Position numbers and translations under genes: made by a program. From assembly GCA_046154645.1 (NCBI GenBank), contig JBJXDZ010000092.1:43713-107712 (forward strand): DNA of 64,000 nucleotides, written 5' to 3'. Source of the DNA: Ga0077555 sp046154645 (GTDB lineage: Bacteria; Pseudomonadota; Alphaproteobacteria; Rhizobiales; Hyphomicrobiaceae). Positions 22,895 through 32,312 of this stretch are shown here, one piece after another. Position 1 is the first letter of the stretch. Each line of letters begins with the position of its first letter. The notes below the pieces were generated by a model that worked only from the letters and a program-made list of their open reading frames with translations, was not told the DNA's origin and did no database searches.

Positions 22895-25024
22895 TCAGCC
22901 TTTCTTCGCTTGAGATTGACGCCGATCGAGCACGATGGCGCCGCCGCTGTCGAGCGAGGCATCGAAGCTCGCGGAGACATAGGTCGACGTCCCGGATTCG
23001 AGGATCATCGCCGGGCCCCGCACCGTCGCGCCGGCCTTGAGATCATCGCGCTGATAGACGTCGATCTTCTGCGTCGCACCGTCCGTCTGGTTCCACACCA
23101 GCCGCGATCCCGCCGCCTTTACAAGTCCAGTCTTGCTCCCAGCCTCTGGCTTCGCTTGCGCAATCCGCCGCGGCTTGCCTGCTTCCGTCGTCACCAGCAC
23201 CGACCACGACAGCACCTCGATGCGCGCACCGGGAATGTGCCGCTCGAACAGCTGGCGATAATCCGCCTCGAACCGTTCGCGCAGCTTCGCCGCGTCCCCC
23301 GCCGTGATGGCTGCATTGGGTAGCTCCACGGCAATCTCATGCCCCTGCCCCGTGTAGCGCATGAAGGCCAGCCGCGACTCGATCAGCTCCCGCCCGGCTG
23401 CGGCTGGTTCCGCCAACGCCCGCGCTTCCCGGCTCATCTCGGCCAGCAGTCCGGTTGCCGCCGTCGCATCGAACGCATCAAGCCGCATGAAGCGGCTGCG
23501 CACCAATTCGAACGCCGTCGGCGCCTTGAGAAACCCAATCGCCGAGCCCACACCCGCGCCTGCCGGCACGATGATGCGCCCAATCCCGAGCTTCTCAGCC
23601 AGCCGGCAGGCATGCAGCGGCGCTGCACCGCCAAACGCGATCAACGTGCAATCGGCGATCACCGCGCCCCGCTCCACTGCATGCACGCGCGCCGCATTGG
23701 CCATGTTTTCGTCGACGATCTCCACTACACCGAAGGCTGCTTGCTCACGTCCCAACCCGAGCGTCGCCCCAATGCCCGCCTCCAGCGCTGTGCCTGAGCG
23801 CGCCGGTTCCAGCTTCAGCATGCCACCGGCAAAACCATCGACATCGATGCGGCCGAGCACCACGTCAGCGTCTGTCACTGTCGGCTCCGTGCCACCCCGC
23901 GCATAGCACGCTGGCCCCGGCACCGAACCGGCGCTGTCAGGTCCCACCGTGATCCGTTTCAACACGTCGATGCGCGCGATGGAGCCGCCACCGGCCCCGA
24001 TCTCCACCATCTCGATCACGGGAATGCGCACTGGCAGGCCGCTGCCCTTGAGGAACCGCGCGGCCCGGTCCACCTCGAACGTTCGCGCCTTGAATGGTTG
24101 GTAACCCTGGATCAGGCAGATCTTCGCTGTCGTCCCGCCCATGTCGAACGAGACGACTTTCGTCTCGCCGCGCTCCGCTGCGACGTCGGCCGCCAGGATC
24201 ACCCCACCCGCTGGTCCGGACTCGATCAGCCGCACCGGAAACTGCCGCGCTGTGGACAAGCTCGTCAGGCTGCCACCCGACGTGATGAGATGGATCGGTC
24301 GCCGATACCCCTCCGCCGCCAGTGCCGTTTCCAGGCGACCGAGATAGCTCGACATCAGCGGCTGCACATAGGCGTTGGCAATCGCCGTCGATGTGCGCTC
24401 GTACTCCCGCATTTCCGGGCACACCTCGGAGGACAGCGTGATCGCCACGTCAGGACAGATGCGCTTCAGGATCACGGCCACCAGATGCTCGTGCGCCGGG
24501 TTGGCATAGGCGTGGATCAGCGCAATTGCTACGGCCTCGATCTTTTCGCGCTTGATAGCTTTGGCAACCTTCTCGACCGCCGCTTCGTCGAGCGCCAGAT
24601 GCACCTGACCATGCACGTCCATCCGCTCCGGCACCGTGAAGCGCAGTCGCCGCGGCACCAGCACCGGAGGCTTCTCGATGCTCAGATCATATTGATCGTA
24701 GCGGCTCTCGTCGGCGATCTCGATGACATCGCGAAATCCGTCCGTGGCAATGAGTGCCGTCCGCGCCCCCTTGCGCTCGATGATGGCGTTCGTCGCCAAC
24801 GTTGTGCCGTGAATAACTACCGACACATCGCCGAAGCCGAGCTTTGCCTCTCCCAGCACGCGATGCGCACCGTCTAAGATCGCCAGCTCGGGCTGAGCTG
24901 GCGTGGTCAACACCTTGGCCGAGAAGCGCCGCCGTCCCGCTTCCAGAACGATGTCGGTAAAGGTTCCGCCGACGTCGGCAGCAAGACGGACATTCGACGC
25001 GGGCTCGGGCATCTCTCGGGGCAT
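22895..25024 (-). CDS. hyuA: Hydantoinase A/oxoprolinase family protein
   Basis: HyuA is the ATP-using subunit partner of HyuB. The 709-residue protein has the actin-like phosphate loops RLAADVGGTFTDIVLE near the N-terminus and VVSFDMGGTTAKICLI near residue 290, with VVIHGTTLATNAIIERKGA between them, all standard for hydantoinase A. The C-terminal block ALLHACRLAEKLGI-type (APLHACRLAEKLGIGRI) and GGAIVLDRR complete the family length. Two in-frame ATGs four codons apart (25024 and 25012) are possible starts. With hyuB, five bases downstream, it forms a two-gene operon read divergently from the binding-protein gene at 25266. Confidence 0.9.
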   Translation of the reverse strand: MPREMPEPASNVRLAADVGGTFTDIVLEAGRRRFSAKVLTTPAQPELAILDGAHRVLGEAKLGFGDVSVVIHGTTLATNAIIERKGARTALIATDGFRDVIEIADESRYDQYDLSIEKPPVLVPRRLRFTVPERMDVHGQVHLALDEAAVEKVAKAIKREKIEAVAIALIHAYANPAHEHLVAVILKRICPDVAITLSSEVCPEMREYERTSTAIANAYVQPLMSSYLGRLETALAAEGYRRPIHLITSGGSLTSLSTARQFPVRLIESGPAGGVILAADVAAERGETKVVSFDMGGTTAKICLIQGYQPFKARTFEVDRAARFLKGSGLPVRIPVIEMVEIGAGGGSIARIDVLKRITVGPDSAGSVPGPACYARGGTEPTVTDADVVLGRIDVDGFAGGMLKLEPARSGTALEAGIGATLGLGREQAAFGVVEIVDENMANAARVHAVERGAVIADCTLIAFGGAAPLHACRLAEKLGIGRIIVPAGAGVGSAIGFLKAPTAFELVRSRFMRLDAFDATAATGLLAEMSREARALAEPAAAGRELIESRLAFMRYTGQGHEIAVELPNAAITAGDAAKLRERFEADYRQLFERHIPGARIEVLSWSVLVTTEAGKPRRIAQAKPEAGSKTGLVKAAGSRLVWNQTDGATQKIDVYQRDDLKAGATVRGPAMILESGTSTYVSASFDASLDSGGAIVLDRRQSQAKKG

Positions 25025-25265
25025 CCTTGGCAGCGGCTTGGAAGGTTGCCGGGGAGCTTATCCGAGGCCGCACCGAGCGCAAGATGGCGATGGCCGCGGC
25101 GTTACCATCCCCAGGCCACAGGAATTCACCGTCCGGGGCGCCCAAAGTTGAAGCTTGAGCATCGCAGGCCGAACGGGAAGGGGATCAATCAACTTGCCAG
25201 CCCATTGGACAAGCCGCGGCGGCTCGGGCACTGTCCGCCGAAATCCGTCGGAGGACCGTTACGGC

Positions 25266-26858
25266 ATGTCAATCGTCAAGCACGCCATCGCATTCGCAGT
25301 CGCAGCCAGCGTTGCAGCTCTGTGGACCGTCACGCCGGCAACGGCGCAGGGACCCGTCAAAGGCGGCACACTCGAATATGCCGTCATTGGATCCCCTCCG
25401 ACGACTGACTGTCACGCCTCCAACTCGTTCGCGACGTTGCACTACGTCTCGCCGCACTATTCATTGCTGGTGAAATTCGACCAGGACAAGTTTCCGGCCG
25501 TGAAGGGCGATCTCGCCGAAAGTTGGAGCGTGTCGGCAGACGGCCTTGCCTACACCTTCAAGCTCCGGCCCAACACCACCTTTCACGATGGCACGCCGCT
25601 CACGTCCGCCGATGTCTCGACCTCCTTCGAACGCCTGCGTAAACCGCCGACGGGCATCGTCTCCGCCAATCAGGCCCTGTTCGCCAATATCGCCTCGATC
25701 GAAGCTCCTGATGCGTCGACGGTTGTCTTCAAGCTCACACGCCCGCAGGACTATTTCCTGGCCATTGTCGCCAACCCCTTCAACTGCATCTATTCCGCCG
25801 CCAAACTGGCGCAGGATCCAGCCTACCCGGCCAAGCAGGTGATGGGCTCCGGTCCGTTCGAGTTCGTCGAGCACATCCCGGGTTCGCACTGGAAGGGCAA
25901 GCGCTTCGACAAGTATTTCATGGCCGAGCGGCCCTATCTCGATGGTTTCCGCGCCGTCACGTTCTCGCAAGGGTCTGCCACTGCGACTGCCATTCAGAGC
26001 GGCCAGGTTTTGGCTGAATTCCGCGGCTTCCCGCCTGCCGTTCGCGACCGGCTCGCCAAGGAGATGGGCGACAAGCTGGTCGTCTCCGAGAGCACCTGGG
26101 CCCTGTCCATCGTGCTGACGCTCAATTCGTCGAAGCCACCGTTCGACGACCCCCGTGTGCGCCGAGCACTCAATATGTCGATTGACCGCTGGGGTGGCGC
26201 GCCAAATCTCGCCAAAATCGCGTCGGTCAAGGCTGTCGGCGCCACACAGCGCCCGGGCTCCCCATGGGCCGCCAGCGACGACGAATTGGCCAAGCTGCCG
26301 GGGTTCGCGCGCGATATGGACAAGGCGCGAGCTGAGGCCAAGAAGCTGCTCGAGGAAGCTGGTAAAACCGGCCTCAAGTTCAAGCTGATCAACCGCAACG
26401 TGCCCGATCCCTACATCCCACTCGGGGTCTACCTGATCGACCAGTGGAAGCGCATCGGCGTCGAGGCGGAGCATCAACCGGTCGATGCCAAGCCGTGGCA
26501 GCACGCGATCTATTCCGGCGAGTTCGAGGCCATTCTCGAGTTTTCCAACGCCTTGGTCGACGATCCCGAGTTGGAGCTGACCAAGTACATCAGCCGCGAT
26601 CGCTCACAGCACAATACAGCCCGCTACACGGATCGTGAGCTCGACGGCATCTTCGACAAAATCGTCACGACCCGCGACGAGGCGCAGCGAAAGGCCCTCG
26701 TGCGCGCCTTCGAGACGCGGCTCTATGACCAGTCCTACATGATGCCAGTGCTTTGGACGCAGCGCATCACGCTCACCTCACCGCGCGTCAAAGGCTGGAA
26801 GATCACACCCTCGCACCTGATCAACCAGGACCTCACTGACGTCTGGCTGGCGCCGTAG
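25266..26858 (+). CDS. ABC transporter substrate-binding protein, peptide/opine type (SBP_bac_5)
   Basis: A 530-residue periplasmic binding protein of the dipeptide/oligopeptide/nickel class. Residues 1-27 are a signal peptide (HAIAFAVAASVAALWTVTPATAQ). Mature-domain landmarks are LAESWSVSADGLAYTFKLRPNTTFHDGTPLTSADV, GSGPFEFVE, and the late DPRVRRALNMSIDR. GGAGG precedes the ATG at 25266. No permease or ATPase gene is next to it, so it must share or lack a transporter; its neighbours (HyuAB, a hydrolase and a GMC oxidoreductase) suggest uptake of a compound that they degrade. Its stop lies 4 bases from the stop of the convergent hydrolase. Confidence 0.9.
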   Translation: MSIVKHAIAFAVAASVAALWTVTPATAQGPVKGGTLEYAVIGSPPTTDCHASNSFATLHYVSPHYSLLVKFDQDKFPAVKGDLAESWSVSADGLAYTFKLRPNTTFHDGTPLTSADVSTSFERLRKPPTGIVSANQALFANIASIEAPDASTVVFKLTRPQDYFLAIVANPFNCIYSAAKLAQDPAYPAKQVMGSGPFEFVEHIPGSHWKGKRFDKYFMAERPYLDGFRAVTFSQGSATATAIQSGQVLAEFRGFPPAVRDRLAKEMGDKLVVSESTWALSIVLTLNSSKPPFDDPRVRRALNMSIDRWGGAPNLAKIASVKAVGATQRPGSPWAASDDELAKLPGFARDMDKARAEAKKLLEEAGKTGLKFKLINRNVPDPYIPLGVYLIDQWKRIGVEAEHQPVDAKPWQHAIYSGEFEAILEFSNALVDDPELELTKYISRDRSQHNTARYTDRELDGIFDKIVTTRDEAQRKALVRAFETRLYDQSYMMPVLWTQRITLTSPRVKGWKITPSHLINQDLTDVWLAP

Positions 26859-26862
26859 ATGG

Positions 26863-27693
26863 TCACTTGCCCGCCAATCCCACGATCCTCGCCAGCATCG
26901 CGCTCTCGGGATTGGCCAGCGTGTCGACAATGGTGAAGTGGTTGGTCCCGGGGACCACCACGCACTCGGCCTTGACACCAGCCTTGCTCCACGCCGACGC
27001 AATAGCCAGACTTTGCCGGATGAATTCCTGGCTTTCGTCGCCACCGACCGCCGCCACCAGCGTGCGGTCTTTCGCCGGCGCCGTCCAGAACAGTGGCCCT
27101 GCCGCCCGCGCCTTGGCAGCATCGAGCTTCAAGGCCACGTTTAACGACGTCGGAATCAGCGGCTCGAGTTCGAACACGCCGGAGATCGCATAGGCAGACT
27201 TTACCAGATCTCCAGGCACGCCGGCTACCTTCGACCAGTCCGTCGCCAGCGTGGCCGCAGCCAGATGCCCGCCCGCCGAGTGTCCGACCACCACCGGCCG
27301 CTGCTTTGTTGCCTCCCAGATCGCTTTCAAAGCCTGTCGCAGATCGCCGACGATGTCCATGATCGAGGCTTCCGGTGCCAATCGATACGACGGTAGCGCC
27401 ACCTGCACGCCGCGATTGACCAGTTCCTTGGCCAGGAACTCGTTGCCTTTGCGGTCGCCCCGCTGCCAGTAGCCGCCGTGAATATAGACCACCAGCGGTG
27501 CATTGCCCGAGCCGGCACGCGGCCGGAACAGATCGTACTGGTGCCGCTCATGGGGGCCATAGCTCTTGCCCAACTCGGAGGCGAGAGATTTGCGCGCCTC
27601 CTCCGACGCCTTTTCCCATCGCGCCTGGATACTGGGATGTTCCGGCACCCGTTGGCGGTTGTTGTATTCCACTTCGAGATCGAGCGTAGCCAT
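26863..27693 (-). CDS. Alpha/beta hydrolase (esterase/kynurenine-formamidase-like)
   Basis: A 276-residue soluble hydrolase. It has the oxyanion-hole HGGYWQRGDRKGNEF, the nucleophile elbow VGHSAGGHLAA (Ser of GHSAGG), and a late His in GTNHFTIVD, completing a Ser-His-Asp triad. The HGGYW start and overall length resemble bacterial kynurenine formamidase/arylformamidase-like esterases, but the substrate cannot be fixed. The ATG at 27693 is preferred because AAGGA lies 8 bases upstream; an ATG three codons earlier overlaps that site. The next gene upstream on the same strand is the GMC oxidoreductase, 48 bases away. Confidence 0.85.
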   Translation of the reverse strand: MATLDLEVEYNNRQRVPEHPSIQARWEKASEEARKSLASELGKSYGPHERHQYDLFRPRAGSGNAPLVVYIHGGYWQRGDRKGNEFLAKELVNRGVQVALPSYRLAPEASIMDIVGDLRQALKAIWEATKQRPVVVGHSAGGHLAAATLATDWSKVAGVPGDLVKSAYAISGVFELEPLIPTSLNVALKLDAAKARAAGPLFWTAPAKDRTLVAAVGGDESQEFIRQSLAIASAWSKAGVKAECVVVPGTNHFTIVDTLANPESAMLARIVGLAGK

Positions 27694-27741
27694 GGCGCGC
27701 ATCCTTATTCTTGCTGCAACGTGACAGTCGATGGCATCGCA

Positions 27742-29364
27742 TCAGGCTCTGACGCGCGCATCCTCACGGATCATGTCAGAAGCCTTCTCGGCGATCATGA
27801 TGGTGGGCGCGTTGGTATTGCCCGAGATCATGTTGGGCATGATCGACGCATCGATGACGCGCAGGCCCGCAATGCCGTGCACACGCAGCCGCTGATCCAC
27901 CACCGCCAGCGGGTCCGAGCCCATTTTACAGGTGCCGCAGGGATGAAAGACCGTGGTGCCATATTTTCTGGCGACGGCCATCAGATCGTCGTCGGTGCGC
28001 GCTTCGGTGCCCGGGAAATGTTCCCGCTTCATGACCTTCTTGAAGGATGGCATCGCGGATATCTTGCGCGCCAGCTTGATGCCATCAAGCGTGATGCGCC
28101 GGTCGTTCTCGGTCGCCAGATAGTTGGCGATGATCGACGGTTTCGTCTTCGGGTCCGGCGATACGATATGCTGATGCCCGCGGCTATCCGGACGCAACAC
28201 GCACACCGACTGCGTTACGCCCGAGAACGGATGCAACCCCTGACCAGGTTTCTCCGCCGACAACGGCATGAAGTGGAACTGGATGTCGGGCTCGTCGAGA
28301 TTGGCCTGCGACTTGGCGAAGATGCCGACCACGCCAGCACCGATGGTGAGAATGCCGCGCCGCTTGCTGGCATACTCCATGCCGGCCTTCACCTGCCGCA
28401 GCGGGCTGTTCCAAACAGCGTTGAGGCTGTCGTTAGTGGTCATCTCGTAGATGAAGCGCACCTGATAGTGGTCCTGCAGGTTCTCGCCGACGCCCTTCAA
28501 TTCGTGGCGGACATCGACACCGGCTTTTTTCAGGACATCGCCCTGACCGATGCCGGATAGCTCCAGGATCTGAGGACTGCCGATGGCACCTGCTGAAAGC
28601 AGCACCTCGCGCCGTGCCAGGATCGTCTTGCCACCGCCTTTGCCGGCATAGCGCACGCCGATTGCGCGCTTGCCCTCGATGATGATGCGCTCCACCTCGG
28701 CGTTGGTGATGATCTGCAGGTTCTTCCGCTTGGCGGCTGGATGCAGATAGCTCATCGCCGTCGAGGCGCGCCGACCATCGCGCGTGGTGAGCTGATAGTA
28801 GCCGGTACCTTCCTGCGTCACGCCATTGAAGTCTCGCGTCGGCGGCACACCGGCCTCGATCGACGCCGCGATGTAGGCCTCGCACAGCGGGTTCTCCATG
28901 CGCACATCAGTCACAGCCAGCGGGCCGCCTTTACCGTGCACGTCATCGGAGCCACGCTCCTGATCCTCGGCGCGACGAAAGTAGGGCAGCACGTCCTTGT
29001 GTGACCAGCCTTCGTTGCCGAGCTGCCGCCACACGTCGTAGTCGCGCGCTTGGCCCCGCACATAGAGGAGCCCATTGATCGACGAGGATCCGCCAAGCAC
29101 GCGGCCACGTGGCCATGGCACGATCCGCCCGTCGAGATGCGGCTCCGGCCCGGCGCCATACTGCCAAGTGACTTCCGGGTTATACATCGTGCGAAAATAA
29201 CCGGCGGGGATGTGGATCCACGGGTTCGTGTCGCGTGGACCCGCCTCAAGAATAGCGACCGTCGCGCGGCCATCCTCCGTCAAGCGACTGGTCAGCACGC
29301 ACCCGGCCGAGCCGGCCCCGATGATCACGTAGTCGAAAGTCTCTTCGGTCCCGACGTTACTCAT
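27742..29364 (-). CDS. GMC family oxidoreductase (choline dehydrogenase-like)
   Basis: An FAD-dependent alcohol dehydrogenase of the glucose-methanol-choline family, 540 residues. The dinucleotide fold is DYVIIGAGSAGCVLTSRL near the N-terminus. GMC signatures follow: PWPRGRVLGGSSSINGLLYVRG and SAGAIGSPQILELSGIG, with active-site segments HPCGTCKMG and the C-terminal MPNMISGNTNAPTIMIAEKASD. The ATG at 29364 with GGGAGAG upstream is chosen; the 17 codons before it are not family-like. The substrate is probably an alcohol, but choline is not implied. It is likely co-transcribed with the alpha/beta hydrolase downstream. Confidence 0.9.
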   Translation of the reverse strand: MSNVGTEETFDYVIIGAGSAGCVLTSRLTEDGRATVAILEAGPRDTNPWIHIPAGYFRTMYNPEVTWQYGAGPEPHLDGRIVPWPRGRVLGGSSSINGLLYVRGQARDYDVWRQLGNEGWSHKDVLPYFRRAEDQERGSDDVHGKGGPLAVTDVRMENPLCEAYIAASIEAGVPPTRDFNGVTQEGTGYYQLTTRDGRRASTAMSYLHPAAKRKNLQIITNAEVERIIIEGKRAIGVRYAGKGGGKTILARREVLLSAGAIGSPQILELSGIGQGDVLKKAGVDVRHELKGVGENLQDHYQVRFIYEMTTNDSLNAVWNSPLRQVKAGMEYASKRRGILTIGAGVVGIFAKSQANLDEPDIQFHFMPLSAEKPGQGLHPFSGVTQSVCVLRPDSRGHQHIVSPDPKTKPSIIANYLATENDRRITLDGIKLARKISAMPSFKKVMKREHFPGTEARTDDDLMAVARKYGTTVFHPCGTCKMGSDPLAVVDQRLRVHGIAGLRVIDASIMPNMISGNTNAPTIMIAEKASDMIREDARVRA

Positions 29365-29500
29365 AGCTCTCCCTCGGGGCCTCGCCGATCGGCGCCAGCC
29401 CTGTACAGCACGCATACTGGACGGAGAGTTTAAGCGGCAGCGCCTGGAAAGCCAACGATGTTCATAATGGCGGACGCCATCGCCAGAGCCAGCAACCCTA

Positions 29501-30445
29501 TCAGGCGGCGTGAATCGCGGCCTCGCGCAATGCCCGTGCCGGCAGCGTCAGTGCGCGCGGCTTCAATCGTTGACCAGTCGCTGCCCGTTCCGCAGCCGGG
29601 AACACGTCAAGGCTTGGCCAAATGCCTGTCACCAATGCGCGTGCATAACCGTTGGCGTACCCGAAGCGGCGCATCGAGGCTGCGGCTGACATATGATCAT
29701 ACTGCAGTCGGTGCGTGGAGAGCTGCAAGGCGCCGCCCTTGGGCTGCATCAAGCCGTACCAGACATCCGTCGTGCCATCGTTGGCGGGCATGCCGATGAC
29801 GCCGGGATTGAACCAAATTGAGCCCTTGGCGCGCGCAATGAACGGCACACCGCAGTGGCCAGCTACCACGATATCCGCCGCGGCTGCCGCAGTCTCCTCG
29901 GCGAGCACCTCCGCCTCCGATGCGAAAACCCAGCGGTTCACCTGGGCGACACCGCCGTGCACCACCCGCACGCTGCGCCCCCCGATGCGAAACCGCAGCG
30001 TGTCCGGCAATCGACCCATCCAGCTGCGCATGTCGGACGATAGGCGCCCGTTGGCAAAGGGATACCATCCTTTGGCCAACAGATCGCAGGCGCTGCCAGC
30101 TTCGAAGTTGCACGCGCAGTCGGCCGCGCCTTCCGCCAACTGCTGCTCGCAATTGCCCTGGATGACGTGGCAGCCCCAGTCGGCGATGACGCGTGCCGTT
30201 TCCTCCGGTTCCGCGCAATAGGCCACCACATCGCCCGTGCAGATGACCCGGTCTGGTCCGATGCCGAGCCGCCGCGCTTGCGCAATCATGGCCGCGCTGG
30301 CGCGCAGATTCGAATAGGGACCACCGAACACCAGCACCGGTGCATCACCGGCAAAATCCAATGCAGCTTCGTGGCTCAAGCGGCGCTCCCGATCGGTGGC
30401 ATCCCACACCCGGGCTTCGATAGCCGACCCCTGCGCAGGCGGCAA
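29501..30445 (-). CDS. Metallophosphoesterase-fold protein with a degenerate first metal motif
   Basis: A 314-residue protein of the calcineurin-like phosphoesterase fold. Motifs ICTGDVVAYCAEPEE, VIQGNCEQQL (GNCE in the place of GNHD/E), VVHGGVAQVN and VAGHCGVPF follow the family order. The first motif, normally DxHSN, reads GGPYSNLRAS, so the Asp and His that bind the first metal are missing, while the SNL that follows is kept. It could be a mono-metal or inactive variant. The frame opens at a TTG (30445) with a poor ribosome site, so the start is uncertain; a GTG at 30409 is an alternative. It is followed on the left by an unrelated GMC gene. Confidence 0.75.
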   Translation of the reverse strand: MPPAQGSAIEARVWDATDRERRLSHEAALDFAGDAPVLVFGGPYSNLRASAAMIAQARRLGIGPDRVICTGDVVAYCAEPEETARVIADWGCHVIQGNCEQQLAEGAADCACNFEAGSACDLLAKGWYPFANGRLSSDMRSWMGRLPDTLRFRIGGRSVRVVHGGVAQVNRWVFASEAEVLAEETAAAAADIVVAGHCGVPFIARAKGSIWFNPGVIGMPANDGTTDVWYGLMQPKGGALQLSTHRLQYDHMSAAASMRRFGYANGYARALVTGIWPSLDVFPAAERAATGQRLKPRALTLPARALREAAIHAA

Positions 30446-30491
30446 GGCAAGCCGCAGTCACGATCTCGGCACCAGTCGCCGCAACCCAACG

Positions 30492-32141
30492 TCAGCCAAG
30501 CCGCCAGCCCCGCATGGCGATATCGATCAGCTCCTGCGTGCGTGCCCGCACGTCGGCTGGCTTCCATGTGTCGTAGCGAGCCAGGCTGCGCGTCACGGCA
30601 AACCGCCCACCGGCGTAAATCTGGAGTTTGTGCACGAAGTCCTGGTTTTTCGCGATGTTCTGCTCGTCGGTGGTCAGCAGGGTAAGGTTGCCCAGCATCT
30701 GTCGCAGCACGGCGGCCTGCCCGCCCCGGAAGTCTTGTCGCCATTGGCTGCTGTCTGCCGGACGTCCTGGATAAACGTGTTCGACCGTGGCCACGGGCGG
30801 CGCCAACGGATCGGTCTCGGTGCCAAGCGCCGCATCGATGCGCAGCAGCAGGAACTGTTTGTAGCGCCGCTTGATGAAGTTGGGCGCGGCCAGCACGGCA
30901 CGCACGTCGGCCCGCTCCTTGGCCGTGACGGTCAGGACACCACCTGCGTCGAGCGCCCGACCTTGGGAGATCTCCTGCAGCAGCTGCATGTACCTGTTGT
31001 CGCGCGGGCCGGGCTCGGTAGCGATGATCATCTGCGACCATGCCAGTGCTTCCAGGCGCCGCAGGAAATCGACTGTCGCCTCCTCATCCGCACCATTCTT
31101 GTCCAACCAGTGGAGCGCGGGGGCCATCCACGTGTCGTGATTGCGGACCCAGCTCAGGAACCTGAGATACCTCTGTACCAGCGTCGGAGACTGGTTGGTC
31201 GCAAGCCGCGCCGCCATGATCTCGACCATATGCGCGCCGACCGGTGTGAGCCGCGAGACGACGAAGTCTCGCGCCATTTCGGCCTTGTCGAGCTTGAAGT
31301 GCTCATCGAGTTGCTCCTCGACCGGTGCCTTGGAAACCTTGCGGGTCGCAATGGTGGCGATCTGACGCATCAGCAGGTCGATTTTGTCCCGACCAAGCGC
31401 GGCTTCCAGCAGCTCCCATGCTGCCTGCGATTCCTCCCGCTGATCGGCATCGATGGTGCCAAGCACCTCGCACTTGAAGAGATCCCCCGTCGTCGGTTTG
31501 AGACCGGTATCGTGCATGGTGGAGAACAGCACGCGGGCGATATCCAGGCTGGCCACTTGCATGACCACGATCACACAGCGATCGAGCAGGCAGCGGGCAA
31601 GCTTGCGCCGCCGCGCCACGCCGATAGCCTGCAGCCGCTGCCGCAGCATGTTGCGATTGGCGATGATGTTGGCTTCGCTGGATGTCGAGGCCTCGAGGTC
31701 TCCCGGATAGGGCGTCGCCGTGGCCCCCTCCAATTGCACATGCTCGGACAGGCAGTGCTGGACTTTCTCTTGTGTGGTCAACCGTGGTCGCCGATCGGTC
31801 CCGAAGATGCAAGCGCCAAGCTCGACCTTGAGGTCTGGCTCGGTTTCGAGATCGCGCAGAATCGCCAGCAGGATGGTGAGCGTGACGAGACGCTGGTGCC
31901 CGTCCGTCAGCCATGCCTCGGACTGCATGTCGGGCTTGGCAACGATGATGCTGCCGAGCGGATACCAGGGCAGCGCGCGGCGCTCTTCAGCTACGTCGAG
32001 AATGTCGTCGAGCAGCCGCTCTGCGTGGTCCTCTTGCCACGCATAGCCGCGCTGGAAGTACGGCAGTGCATAGCGATAAGCGTCGGAGAAAAGCTCGACG
32101 ACGCTGCAGCTCTTGAGAATCATTAAGTCGGGCACGCTCAC
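30492..32141 (-). CDS. DUF262/DUF1524 protein (GmrSD-like), variant NTPase motif
   Basis: A 549-residue protein with the two-domain plan of GmrSD-type modification-dependent restriction enzymes. The N-terminal DUF262 has LPYFQRGYAWQ (residues 26-36) and DGHQRLVTL (80-88), where the canonical DGQQR reads DGHQR. The C-terminal DUF1524 nuclease has the H-x-x-P motif EHVYP (His455, Pro458) and LGNLTLLTTDEQNIAKNQ. In known relatives DUF262 binds and hydrolyses nucleotide and DUF1524 is an HNH-like nuclease that cuts modified phage DNA. It lies 171 bases downstream of a paralog on the same strand. A GTG start is used; a second GTG two codons later has better spacing from GGGGAG. Confidence 0.85.
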   Translation of the reverse strand: MSVPDLMILKSCSVVELFSDAYRYALPYFQRGYAWQEDHAERLLDDILDVAEERRALPWYPLGSIIVAKPDMQSEAWLTDGHQRLVTLTILLAILRDLETEPDLKVELGACIFGTDRRPRLTTQEKVQHCLSEHVQLEGATATPYPGDLEASTSSEANIIANRNMLRQRLQAIGVARRRKLARCLLDRCVIVVMQVASLDIARVLFSTMHDTGLKPTTGDLFKCEVLGTIDADQREESQAAWELLEAALGRDKIDLLMRQIATIATRKVSKAPVEEQLDEHFKLDKAEMARDFVVSRLTPVGAHMVEIMAARLATNQSPTLVQRYLRFLSWVRNHDTWMAPALHWLDKNGADEEATVDFLRRLEALAWSQMIIATEPGPRDNRYMQLLQEISQGRALDAGGVLTVTAKERADVRAVLAAPNFIKRRYKQFLLLRIDAALGTETDPLAPPVATVEHVYPGRPADSSQWRQDFRGGQAAVLRQMLGNLTLLTTDEQNIAKNQDFVHKLQIYAGGRFAVTRSLARYDTWKPADVRARTQELIDIAMRGWRLG

Positions 32142-32275
32142 ATCTCCCCGATGTCCTTGTGCTCAAGCGTACCGGTTTGACGGCGCCGCGGCGAGGTAGC
32201 GAGAGATGTGGCGCTCAGAATTTTTTCCTATGGTGCAGGAGCGCTAGACGGCGACGGCGGTTCGAGCCAAAGATA

Positions 32276-32291
32276 TACGTGCATTTACGTA
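32276..32291. promoter_or_regulatory. Short inverted repeat between the DUF262 genes
   Basis: TACGT-N6-ACGTA lies in an AT-rich patch just past the stop of the upstream DUF262 gene and 135 bases before the start of the second. It may be an operator or part of a promoter for the second gene; only the symmetry supports it. Confidence 0.3.
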
Positions 32292-32312
32292 CAATCCGCC
32301 AGATATTGGCCG

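Noticed and set aside
30396..32126. Plus-strand open frame of 576 codons
   Set aside because: It is the antisense shadow of the first DUF262 gene, which has motifs; the shadow has none.
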